A stretch of 64,000 bases of DNA, taken from NCBI RefSeq assembly GCF_001956315.1, contig NZ_MOLY01000037.1, positions 99,731 through 163,730 on the forward strand, in the 5' to 3' direction. Positions within the stretch are counted from its first letter, which is position 1. The number at the start of each line of letters is the position of its first letter. Under the pieces are notes generated by a model. It ran no database searches and was not told where the DNA came from. It worked only from the letters and a program-made list of their open reading frames with translations. The stretch is from Sphingomonas montana. GTDB taxonomy: Bacteria; Pseudomonadota; Alphaproteobacteria; Sphingomonadales; Sphingomonadaceae. Both the position numbers and the translations under genes were made by a program. Shown here piece by piece: positions 48,591 through 58,061 of the stretch.

Positions 48591-48899
48591 TCACTCGCCC
48601 GACCGCCCGATGACCGCCCCGGTCCGCCCGTCCACATCCAGCCACAGCACGGCCCCGCCGCGCATGAATTTCAACCGGTATGTCGCGGTCTGCGCATCAA
48701 ATTCCGGCCCGAGATACCGCGCACCCATCATCCGCGGGATCACCCGGTCCTCGATCTCGCGCAGCGACTTGATCTTGCCGGACCGACGCGCCTCCGCCGC
48801 GGCATTCTGGTCCCGCGAGCGCTCCGCTCGCGCCGCGGCCGGAACCGCGGCGATCTGGCTCGCCGCCAGCGCACACAGGATTAACGTCTTCATATTCAT
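48591..48899 (-). CDS. PepSY-domain periplasmic protein
   Basis: 102 residues with a signal peptide (ATG 48899; MNMKTLILCALAASQIAAVPAAARA) followed by a PepSY-like domain: EIEDRVIPRMMGARYLG, then YRLKFMRGGAVLWLDVDGRTGAVIG. Genes for such small PepSY proteins often sit beside PhoP/PhoQ-type systems, as here. It may act as a periplasmic modulator of the kinase or be a target of the system; both are inference. Divergent from the ABC-F gene, 79 bp apart. Confidence 0.85.
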   Translation of the reverse strand: MNMKTLILCALAASQIAAVPAAARAERSRDQNAAAEARRSGKIKSLREIEDRVIPRMMGARYLGPEFDAQTATYRLKFMRGGAVLWLDVDGRTGAVIGRSGE

Positions 48900-48978
48900 G
48901 GCGACGTGGCATAGGGCGGCGGCATTGAACAGGCCGTGAATATCGCGCGGCCTCCATATTCTCGGTGATTGTTGCACG

Positions 48979-50760
<1,782 letters not shown>

Positions 50761-50780
50761 GCCGTCCTGCCTTTCGAACT

Positions 50781-50809
50781 CGTCATCCCGGACTTGATCC
50801 GGGATGACG
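50781..50809. terminator. Perfect 12-bp hairpin between convergent genes (family A half unit)
   Basis: CGTCATCCCGGA and TCCGGGATGACG pair perfectly around CTTGA, in the 86-bp gap where uup and the GST gene converge. Without T tracts, but well placed as a bidirectional terminator. The sequence is the arm of repeat family A. Confidence 0.55.
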
Positions 50810-50846
50810 ACCATGCCGACAGGTAGCTGTCGTCCTCGGACCGGTC

Positions 50847-51440
50847 TTACGCCAGCCCTTCCTCGCGCATCGCCTGCTGCACGGAGGCCCGCGCACCCAG
50901 CCGGGTGAAATGCGCCATGGTCTGCGGCGGCAGGTCCATCCCCACCTTGTTCACCGCCCAGTTCATCGTCACGAACAGATAACAGTCCGCCACCGTAAAG
51001 TCCGGCCCGGCCAGATAGGCGTCGCGGGTCAGCATCTCCTCCACCAGCGCGAACCGCTTGGTCAGCATCGCGCGCGCCTCGTCGCGCTCCAGCTCGCTCG
51101 CCGCCGGGTTGAAGTACGGCTTGAAGTTCTTGTGCAGCTCGCCCGAGACATAGGCGGTCGCCTCGATCACGCGATACCGACCGATCCCGTCCGCCGGCAT
51201 CAGCGTTCCGGACGTGTCCGCAATCCAGTTCAGGATCGCCAAGTTCTCGGTCAGCACGGTCCCGTCGTCCAGCGCGATCGCCGGCACATATCCCTTTGGA
51301 TTGACCGCCAGATAATCCGCTCCGTCCTCGGTCGTCTTGGCCTTCAGGTCGACGCGGACCAGTTCATACGCGATCCCCGCCTCGATCAGCGCGATATGAT
51401 CGGCCATCGCGCATGTCGCGGGGGCATAATAAAGCTTCAT
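50847..51440 (-). CDS. Glutathione S-transferase, beta-like
   Basis: 197 residues: an N-terminal thioredoxin-like domain (MKLYYAPATCAMADHIAL, with the Cys at the beta-class position; GYVPAI with cis-Pro; TENLAI) and a helical C-terminal domain with PDFTVADCYLFV. The ATG at 51440 has AGGAGG 5 bases upstream, a strong start. Likely detoxification; substrate unknown. Confidence 0.93.
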   Translation of the reverse strand: MKLYYAPATCAMADHIALIEAGIAYELVRVDLKAKTTEDGADYLAVNPKGYVPAIALDDGTVLTENLAILNWIADTSGTLMPADGIGRYRVIEATAYVSGELHKNFKPYFNPAASELERDEARAMLTKRFALVEEMLTRDAYLAGPDFTVADCYLFVTMNWAVNKVGMDLPPQTMAHFTRLGARASVQQAMREEGLA

Positions 51441-51561
51441 CGAAACCTCCTGAATTACGGGCGCCACGCCCCGGATCGCCACGATAACGCCGCAATCCCG
51501 AACCCGCCGCATCGAAGTTTCGACCCGCACCCTGCGGTCAGGAAAACCCCAACCTCATCCC

Positions 51562-51655
51562 CGTCATCCTGACGAAGGTCGGGATCCATTACCACTCCGC
51601 TAGCAGCCAACCCGCAGCGTAACGATAATGGATTCCAGCGTCCGCCGGGATGACG
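51562..51655. repeat. Dispersed palindrome, family B (copy 3)
   Basis: CGTCATCCTGACGAAGGTCG...GGATCCATTACCACT, variable centre, then CGATAATGGATTCCAGCG...GGGATGACG. Fills most of the 255-bp gap between two minus-strand genes. Confidence 0.75.
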
Positions 51656-51695
51656 ACTTCGAACGCGCACGTTGCCGCCGCGCGCGATCAAACTC

Positions 51696-52517
51696 TCAAA
51701 CCCGGCGCCCGGCCCGCCCCGCCAGTTCCACGACATATTGCCAGGCCACGCGCCCCGATCGCCCGCCCCGCGTAGTGGCCCAGCCGACGGCATCCATCGG
51801 ATCGAACGGCAATCCCAGCCGCGCCGCATAGCCCGCAACCATCGCCAGATATGCGCCCTGGTCCGCGACATGAAACCCCAGGCTCAGTCCGAACCGGTCG
51901 GCCAGCGCCAGCCGGTCGTCCACCACGTCGCGCGTGTTGATGGCGGCGTCCTGTTCCGCCATGTCGCGCGGCACGATGTGGCGGCGGTTGGCGGTGACAT
52001 ATACGCGCACATTGCCCGGCCGCGCCTCCGCCCCGCCCTCCAGCAACGACCGGAGCAGGCGCGGCGCACCTGCGTCGTTGTCGAACCCCAGATCGTCCAC
52101 GAACAGGATGAACGCGCGCCCGACGGGGGCCAGCCGGTCGAACAAAGCCGGCAGCGTCGCGATCCGGTCGCCCGCCACCTCGACCAGCGCGATGTCCAGC
52201 CCGTCCGCCTGCAGAGCCCCGACGCTGGCCTTCACCACCGCGGACTTGCCCGACCCGCGCGCACCCCACAGCAGCGCGTCGTGCGCAGCATGGCCCTGCG
52301 CCAGCCGCCGGCCATTCTCGACCAGCACCGCCTTCTGGGCATCGATCCCGACCAGCGCTTCAAGCGGCAGCGGCGCGAATGCCCGCGCCGCGACCAGCGC
52401 CCCGTCGCGCCAGATGTAGGCCGGGTGCGTCGCGGCGTCCGCCGATACCGGAACCGGCGGCGCGATCCGTTCCAGCGCCGCCGCGATCCGCTCCATCGCG
52501 CGCATGTCGTCATCCAT
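51696..52517 (-). CDS. DUF815 AAA-like ATPase
   Basis: 273-residue P-loop protein of the DUF815 family. Walker A GARGSGKSAV (about residue 85), Walker B FILFVDDLGF, then the sensor-like stretch VYVTANRRHIVPRDM and a C-terminal lid with DRFGLSLGF. No membrane segment. Function is not established for this family. Divergent from the SCP2 gene by 126 bp. Confidence 0.9.
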   Translation of the reverse strand: MDDDMRAMERIAAALERIAPPVPVSADAATHPAYIWRDGALVAARAFAPLPLEALVGIDAQKAVLVENGRRLAQGHAAHDALLWGARGSGKSAVVKASVGALQADGLDIALVEVAGDRIATLPALFDRLAPVGRAFILFVDDLGFDNDAGAPRLLRSLLEGGAEARPGNVRVYVTANRRHIVPRDMAEQDAAINTRDVVDDRLALADRFGLSLGFHVADQGAYLAMVAGYAARLGLPFDPMDAVGWATTRGGRSGRVAWQYVVELAGRAGRRV

Positions 52518-52643
52518 TCAGCTTCACCTTCCTGTCTCAACCCGCCGCCTACAGCAGCAGCCGGTTTGTACCAGCCCGCACCACGATGCTTGACGTTCGC
52601 GTCAAGCAGGCTATCGCGGTCCCGTTATTCCAAGGAGCCGAAT

Positions 52644-52943
52644 ATGACCAAGTCCGACATGGCCGCCAAGTTCGCGCAGGCAGACGCATTCGTCGCCGGC
52701 AAGAAGGTGAAGATCGATTTCGGTCCGGAGGGCGTCATCCTGCTCGACGGCGTCGCCCGCGAAGTGACCGAGGCGGACGGCGACGCCGATTCCACCGTCA
52801 AGGTGTCGTGGGAAGATTGGCAGGCGCTGGCCGGCGGCACGCTCAACCCGATGACCGCGTTCATGTCCGGCAAGTTGAAGGTCGAAGGCGACATGTCCGT
52901 CGCGATGCAGCTGCAGAGCGTGCTCGGCAAGATCGGCGGCTGA
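52644..52943 (+). CDS. SCP2 sterol-binding domain protein
   Basis: 99-residue protein that is essentially a single SCP2 domain (KIDFGPEGVILLDG, VSWEDWQALAGGTLNPMTAFMSGKLKVEGDM). SCP2 domains bind fatty acyl-CoA and other lipids. ATG 52644 has AAGGAG 6 bases upstream. Followed within 5 bases by a thioesterase gene and then a second one, so a lipid-metabolism operon is likely; two acyl-CoA dehydrogenase genes lie further on. Confidence 0.92.
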   Translation: MTKSDMAAKFAQADAFVAGKKVKIDFGPEGVILLDGVAREVTEADGDADSTVKVSWEDWQALAGGTLNPMTAFMSGKLKVEGDMSVAMQLQSVLGKIGG

Positions 52944-52948
52944 TCCCG

Positions 52949-53401
52949 GTGGCGGACCGCGTCGGGCCGGTCGCGGATGCGACGTTCGATCCGGCGCGGT
53001 TCGCCCGCTTGCTGTCCGGGCTGGGCCACAATGCCTGGCTCGGGCTGGGCTATGTCGCGCACGGGCCGGACTGGGTCGACCTGCGGCTGCCCTATGCCGA
53101 TACGCTGATCGGCGATCCCGATACCGGCGTGCTGGCGTCCGGGCCGATCGTGGCGTTGATGGACATGGCGACCAGCATGGCGGTGTGGACGCGCGTCGCC
53201 GCCTTCATGCCGCTGGCCACGCTCGATCTGCGGGTCGATTATCTGCGCGCCGCTGTGTCCGGCCGCGCCGTCATCGGCCACGGCGAATGTTACCGCCTGA
53301 CCCGTCGGATCGGTTTCGTCCGCGGCCAGGCGCATGACGGCGATCCCGACGATCCGGTCGCGCATGTCGCCGGCACATTCATGTTCACCGACGCGGCATG
53401 A
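52949..53401 (+). CDS. PaaI-like hotdog thioesterase (first)
   Basis: 150-residue hotdog-fold protein with the helix signature SGPIVALMDMATSMAVW and the strand ATLDLRVDYLRA. The start is a GTG 5 bases after the SCP2 stop; no ATG fits before the fold begins. Its stop overlaps the next gene (ATGA). Probably hydrolyses acyl-CoA thioesters; substrate unknown. Confidence 0.87.
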   Translation: MADRVGPVADATFDPARFARLLSGLGHNAWLGLGYVAHGPDWVDLRLPYADTLIGDPDTGVLASGPIVALMDMATSMAVWTRVAAFMPLATLDLRVDYLRAAVSGRAVIGHGECYRLTRRIGFVRGQAHDGDPDDPVAHVAGTFMFTDAA

Positions 53402-53784
53402 TGCAGCTGCCGCCCTATGCGCGCACGCTCGGCATCTTGATCCACGAGGATGACGACCCGGACGTCGCGCCGCACCTCCGCCTGCCGCCTGCCGATCATC
53501 TGATGGGCCGCCCGGGGTTCCTCCACGGCGGCGCGCTCTCCGGCCTGCTCGAAATGGCCGGTATCCTGGCCGCGCGGCAGGCGTTCGGCGACGCGTACGT
53601 CGCGATCAAGCCGATCGGCATGACCGTCGATTTCCTGCGCGGTGCCCGCTTCGTCCCCACCTTCGCCCGCGGCCTGCTGGTCCGCAACGGCGCGCGCATC
53701 ACCGCCGTCGCGGTCCACGCCTGGCAGGACGACGAGACCCGCCCCGTCGCCACCGCGCGGATGAACCTGTCGCTGGCACGGTGA
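53398..53784 (+). CDS. PaaI-like hotdog thioesterase (second)
   Basis: 128 residues with the HGGALSGLLEMAG hotdog helix, then GMTVDFLRGA. Two ATG codons stand in tandem (53398, 53401); the first overlaps the previous stop. Two adjacent hotdog domains from a gene duplication may form a heterodimer. Confidence 0.88.
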   Translation: MMQLPPYARTLGILIHEDDDPDVAPHLRLPPADHLMGRPGFLHGGALSGLLEMAGILAARQAFGDAYVAIKPIGMTVDFLRGARFVPTFARGLLVRNGARITAVAVHAWQDDETRPVATARMNLSLAR

Positions 53785-53896
53785 GGCGCGAGCGTTCTAC
53801 GCAGTGTCACCACACCCCTTCGACGTCGCGGTATTGAAGAGGTAGCGTCGAGCCTACGACCCAGAGGCGGGGCCAGCTTGTCCAGGCCCCCCTACC

Positions 53897-55030
53897 TCAA
53901 AACCCGTTCATCACCGCCAGCCGGTCCGCCTGGAAAGCCGCATCACCGAACCATTCCTGCAACACGCGGTCGCGCTTCATGTACAGGCCGATGTCATATT
54001 CGTCGGTCATGCCGATCCCGCCGTGCATCTGCACGCCTTCCTGCACCGCCAGCGTCGCCGCCTGCCCGGCCTTCGCCTTGGCCACCGCCACCCATTTGGG
54101 TGCATCGGCATGTTCCGCGTCCAGCATCTGCTGCGCCTTCAGCGTCGCGGCGCGCGCAATCTCCAGCTCGGAATACAGATGCGCCGCGCGGAACTGCAAC
54201 GCCTGGAACGTCCCGATCTCGCGCCCGAACTGCCGCCTCGTCTTCAGATAATCGACCGTCAGGTCCAGCGCTGCACCGCCCACGCCGACCAGTTCGGCCG
54301 CCGCCCCCGCCCGCCCGGCATCCAGCATCCGCGACAGCAGACCCCAGCCGCCGTCGACCTCGCCGATCACCGCATCGGCATCCACCGCCACCCCGTCGAA
54401 CGCCAGTCGTGCCGCCATACCGCTATCGGCCAGCCGCACGCTCTCGACATCCAGCCCCTCGCTCGCCCGCGGCACCGCGAACAGCGTGATGCCGGCTTCC
54501 TCGCCCGCCGCGCCCGCCGTCCGCGCGGCCACGATCAGCAGGTCCGCCGTCCCGCCCTGCACCACGAACGTCTTGCTACCCGTCAGCCGGAACCCGTTGC
54601 CCGACCGCTCGGCCCGCAACGCGATGGCCGCGGGCCGGTGCTTGGCTCCCTCGTCCACGGCGATCCCGATCGTCGCGCTGCCGGTCACCACATCGGGCAA
54701 CCACCGCCCGCGCACCGCGTCGTCGGCCGCCGCCAGCACCGTCACGCCCGCCACCGCGGTCGCCAGGAAGGGCGACGGCGTCAGGTTACGCCCGATCGCC
54801 TCCAGCACGATCCCCGCCTCGACATGGCCCAGTCCGGATCCGCCCGCCGTCTCCGGCACCAGCACGCCCGCCAGCCCCATCTCCCCGAACCGTGCCCACA
54901 GCTCGCGCGACCAGCCCGCCGCGTCATGCCCGTCGCGCAAGCGCCGCAGGTGGCGCGGCCCTTCCTCGCCCAGCATCGGTCCGACCATGTCCTTCAACAT
55001 GATCTGGTCGTCGGTCAGATATAACGGCAT
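53897..55030 (-). CDS. Acyl-CoA dehydrogenase (second of pair)
   Basis: 377-residue flavoprotein of the acyl-CoA dehydrogenase family. N-terminal helical domain, then the FAD segment GSKTFVVQGGTADLLIVAA, and a C-terminal domain with YLKTRRQFGREIGTFQALQ and HGGIGMTDEYDIGLYMKR. ATG 55030 has GGAGAG 4 bases upstream. It follows a second dehydrogenase gene by 37 bp; such pairs often form hetero-oligomers acting on steroid or branched acyl side chains. Confidence 0.92.
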   Translation of the reverse strand: MPLYLTDDQIMLKDMVGPMLGEEGPRHLRRLRDGHDAAGWSRELWARFGEMGLAGVLVPETAGGSGLGHVEAGIVLEAIGRNLTPSPFLATAVAGVTVLAAADDAVRGRWLPDVVTGSATIGIAVDEGAKHRPAAIALRAERSGNGFRLTGSKTFVVQGGTADLLIVAARTAGAAGEEAGITLFAVPRASEGLDVESVRLADSGMAARLAFDGVAVDADAVIGEVDGGWGLLSRMLDAGRAGAAAELVGVGGAALDLTVDYLKTRRQFGREIGTFQALQFRAAHLYSELEIARAATLKAQQMLDAEHADAPKWVAVAKAKAGQAATLAVQEGVQMHGGIGMTDEYDIGLYMKRDRVLQEWFGDAAFQADRLAVMNGF

Positions 55031-55067
55031 GCAGCTCTCCGGAATTAGGTCGCAAGCGGCGTGGGCG

Positions 55068-56225
55068 TCAGCCCGGCAGCGCCAGGATGCGCTTGGCGAC
55101 GATCCCCAGCTGGATCTCGCTCGTGCCCCCCTCGATCGAATTGCCCTTGCTGCGCAGCCAGGTCCGCGCCGCCGCACCCGTGTTCGACCGCGCGCTGTCC
55201 CATTCCAGCGCGTCCGATCCACCCGCCGCCATCGCCAGTTCGGACCGCTGCTTGTTCAGTTCGGTCCCGGCATATTTCATCATCGATGGCTGGGCCGGGT
55301 GCGCCTGCCCCGCCTTCAACTCGTCGATGAACCGTTCGGACATCGCCTGGAACGCATAGGCATCGACGTCGAACGCCGCCACCAGCGCCCGCAACCCCGG
55401 ATCGCCGATATCGGTCAGCGTCCGCCCCAACGACGGATCCCCCGCCGCCAGGCCCATGCCCGAAATCATCTCGCGCTCATGACCGAGCAGATATTTTGCG
55501 ACGTCCCAGCCGCGGTTTACCGCGCCGACCACCTGATCCTTCGGCACGCGCACATCGTCGAAGAACGTCTCGCAGAAGGGCGAACTGCCCGAAATCAGCA
55601 GGATCGGCTTCGTCGTGACGCCGGGCGATGCCATGTCGAACAGCAGGAAGGTGATCCCCTTCTGCTTCTCCGTCGCATCGGTCCGCACCAGACAGAAGAT
55701 CCAGTCCGCCTTGTCGGCATAGCTGGTCCACACCTTTTGGCCGTTCACCAGCCAGTGATCGCCCCTGTCGTCCGCGCGCGTCTGCAACGAAGCGAGGTCG
55801 GAGCCCGCCCCTGGCTCGGAATAGCCCTGGCACCACCGGATTTCGCCGCGCGCAATCTGTGGCAGGTAATGCAGCTTCTGCGCCTCGCTGCCATATTCCA
55901 GCAACGCGGGCCCCAACATCGAAATCCCGAACGAATAGAGCGGACTGCGCGCCCCAATCGCCTTCATCTCCGCCCGCAGGATCTTGGTCTCCGCCGGCGT
56001 CAGCCCACCACCGCCATAGGCCACCGGCCAGTCGGGCACGGTCCAGCCCTTGGCGGCCATCCGATCCAGCCAGACCTTCTGCTCCGGACAGGAAAAGGTC
56101 GGGTTCCGCCCACCCCAGCACAGATCCTCATCCCCACGGACGGGCGCCCGCATCTCCGCGGGGCAATTCGCCTCCAGCCAATCGCGCACTTCCGCGCGGA
56201 ACACATCCTCATCCACAACGGCCAT
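55068..56225 (-). CDS. Acyl-CoA dehydrogenase (first of pair)
   Basis: 385-residue acyl-CoA dehydrogenase, with YSEPGAGSDLASLQTRA, VNGQKVWTSYADKADWIFCLVRT and the C-terminal GNSIEGGTSEIQLGIVAKRIL that surrounds the active site. ATG 56225 has AGGAGAG 5 bases upstream. It heads the two-gene unit with the dehydrogenase at 53897. Confidence 0.93.
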   Translation of the reverse strand: MAVVDEDVFRAEVRDWLEANCPAEMRAPVRGDEDLCWGGRNPTFSCPEQKVWLDRMAAKGWTVPDWPVAYGGGGLTPAETKILRAEMKAIGARSPLYSFGISMLGPALLEYGSEAQKLHYLPQIARGEIRWCQGYSEPGAGSDLASLQTRADDRGDHWLVNGQKVWTSYADKADWIFCLVRTDATEKQKGITFLLFDMASPGVTTKPILLISGSSPFCETFFDDVRVPKDQVVGAVNRGWDVAKYLLGHEREMISGMGLAAGDPSLGRTLTDIGDPGLRALVAAFDVDAYAFQAMSERFIDELKAGQAHPAQPSMMKYAGTELNKQRSELAMAAGGSDALEWDSARSNTGAAARTWLRSKGNSIEGGTSEIQLGIVAKRILALPG

Positions 56226-56355
56226 CACGGCTCTCCTCTTTATCAAAGGATGCCCGCACCTGACGTTAACGTAAAGGCAAAACTGTCAGCATTGCAACTA
56301 AGGCGGCACCGACTACCGCGACGGGGTCCAGCCTACCAGCGACGCTACCGCCAAC

Positions 56356-57441
56356 CTAGTCCTTCGCGAGTATATCCGCTTGCGGCGTAACATCCAATAT
56401 CGTCAGCTTTCCTCTGGTCAGCTCGGCGGCCGCCAGAAACCTCCCCGACCCCATCGAGAACGTCGTTTTCGCCAACAAAACGCCGTCATCCGTAAGGCAG
56501 AGCAATTCACCGTAATCGAACGTCGTAACTGTCGAGGTGTAGTTGACGCATTTCTCGTTCAGAACATTCCTGGGCGCGTCGGGCGTCGCCACTTTCAGTA
56601 CTCCGAACATCGGACGCGGTATTGAACCTTCTGTTCGCGACACATCGAGCCGCCGCAGTCGGCCGCTTGCGTCCTCCGAAACCGAGATACGAAGCGCCGG
56701 ACTTGCATAGGTCCGGTTGCGCCCTCGATGGCCCGTTTCGATTGTCGACCAGTATTCACCTACCCGGCGTACGTCGAGCGTGGGAACAGGCCGACCGTTC
56801 GAACTACTCGGACCGACCAACCTGACGTGGTGGTTACGGCCGGCGGGCGCACGGGCCGGCCATCGTCCCCACGCATCCAAGTTGAACAGATCGCGCGGCG
56901 GTGCCGCGGCGTCGGATCGCACGGCCGTTCGCGAGAAAGACAGGGTCCGTGCCGAACTCAAGACGATGCCCGACGATCCTACGACACGCTGCCACAGCAT
57001 GATACCGTCGTGCGTCAAGCAATTTTGTTCTACAATGCCGTCCCACCGGAATTCCCAGACCTTGCAAGTTTCTCCCAAGGCGACATCCGAAGCGTTGGTC
57101 AGCACGAAGACCCCTTCGCTCGATTCCTGAATTCCGCTAATGTTCATCGACGCGTAAGCACCGTCCGGCTGTTGGCTGAACTGCACCGACTTGCTGGAAC
57201 GCAGGTCCGCGATAGCTATCCTGACCCGGCCGTCCTCGACCGTCGTCTCACGCTGCCAGTGACCCGACCGGACGATCGTAGTTTTCTCATCAACCTTCGG
57301 CCCCCACCCGCGATCCACCGACAGAACTGCGACATGATCCATTGCGACTGGGACGGTAAAGCGGGTCCATGACGGTTTGCTGAGCGGCGCCGCTGGTTGA
57401 GTGACGGCGGCCACTGCCGCAAGAATGACGGGGATCAGCAT
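56356..57441 (-). CDS. Exported protein of unknown function with two similar Cys segments
   Basis: 361 residues with a signal peptide (MLIPVILAAVAAVTQPAAP). Two segments look alike: GETCKVWEF...QNCLTHDGIMLWQRV and NEKCVNYTS...LLCLTDDGVLLAKTT, each with a pair of cysteines and a T-H/D-D-G turn, suggesting an internal duplication with disulfides. No family was recognised. Base composition is clearly less GC-rich than the neighbours, so it may have been acquired or be under weaker constraint. Likely periplasmic. Confidence 0.75.
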   Translation of the reverse strand: MLIPVILAAVAAVTQPAAPLSKPSWTRFTVPVAMDHVAVLSVDRGWGPKVDEKTTIVRSGHWQRETTVEDGRVRIAIADLRSSKSVQFSQQPDGAYASMNISGIQESSEGVFVLTNASDVALGETCKVWEFRWDGIVEQNCLTHDGIMLWQRVVGSSGIVLSSARTLSFSRTAVRSDAAAPPRDLFNLDAWGRWPARAPAGRNHHVRLVGPSSSNGRPVPTLDVRRVGEYWSTIETGHRGRNRTYASPALRISVSEDASGRLRRLDVSRTEGSIPRPMFGVLKVATPDAPRNVLNEKCVNYTSTVTTFDYGELLCLTDDGVLLAKTTFSMGSGRFLAAAELTRGKLTILDVTPQADILAKD

Positions 57442-57456
57442 ACCGGCAAGTGTCCG

Positions 57457-57984
57457 TCATCCTGCGTCCGCAGGCAAGCCGACCGCCACCCGCACCATCA
57501 GGTCATCCTCGTCCGCATGGCTCCCCACCATGAACACATACCGCCCCACCCGCTCAAACCCGTTGCGTTCGTAGAAGCGTCGCGCGCGGTGGTTGTCGAT
57601 ATAGACCGACAGAATCACTGCAGCCGCCCCGCGGACCGCCGCGGTCGCGAACACGCGGTCTAGCAAGGCCTGCCCCGCCCCGCTGCCCTGCGCGTCGGTC
57701 AGCAGGTATAGCTGCCGCAGTTCCAGCGCCGGCCCCTCGACCTCCACCGGTAGTGACGGCGGTCCGACCTTCGCATAGCCAACGATCCGCCCGGCATGTT
57801 CGGCGATGTGAAACACCAGATCCGGATCCGCCAGTTCCGCGGCCCAGCGCTCCGCCCCGAACTGCCCCAGGAACGCCGCCAGATCCTCTGCCGCATAAAG
57901 ATGCCCGAACGTCGCGACGAAGCTCGCCTCGAACAGCGCCGCCACCGCCGGCGCATCCGCCGGCCCACCCAACCGATAGTCCAT
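57457..57984 (-). CDS. GNAT-family N-acetyltransferase
   Basis: 175-residue acetyl-CoA dependent acyltransferase of the GNAT fold. Motif A is LRQLYLLTDAQGSGAGQALLDRV, and the C-terminal YIDNHRARRFYERNGFERVGRY is typical. The second of two ATGs (57984) was chosen for the GGGG spacing of 8; 57990 is equally possible. Substrate unknown. Confidence 0.88.
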   Translation of the reverse strand: MDYRLGGPADAPAVAALFEASFVATFGHLYAAEDLAAFLGQFGAERWAAELADPDLVFHIAEHAGRIVGYAKVGPPSLPVEVEGPALELRQLYLLTDAQGSGAGQALLDRVFATAAVRGAAAVILSVYIDNHRARRFYERNGFERVGRYVFMVGSHADEDDLMVRVAVGLPADAG

Positions 57985-58061
57985 CACCATCACCCCAAAA
58001 CAGAAGGGGCCGCCGTCCCGCATGGAACGACGACCCCCTTTCGAGAACCAGACCTGAAGGA

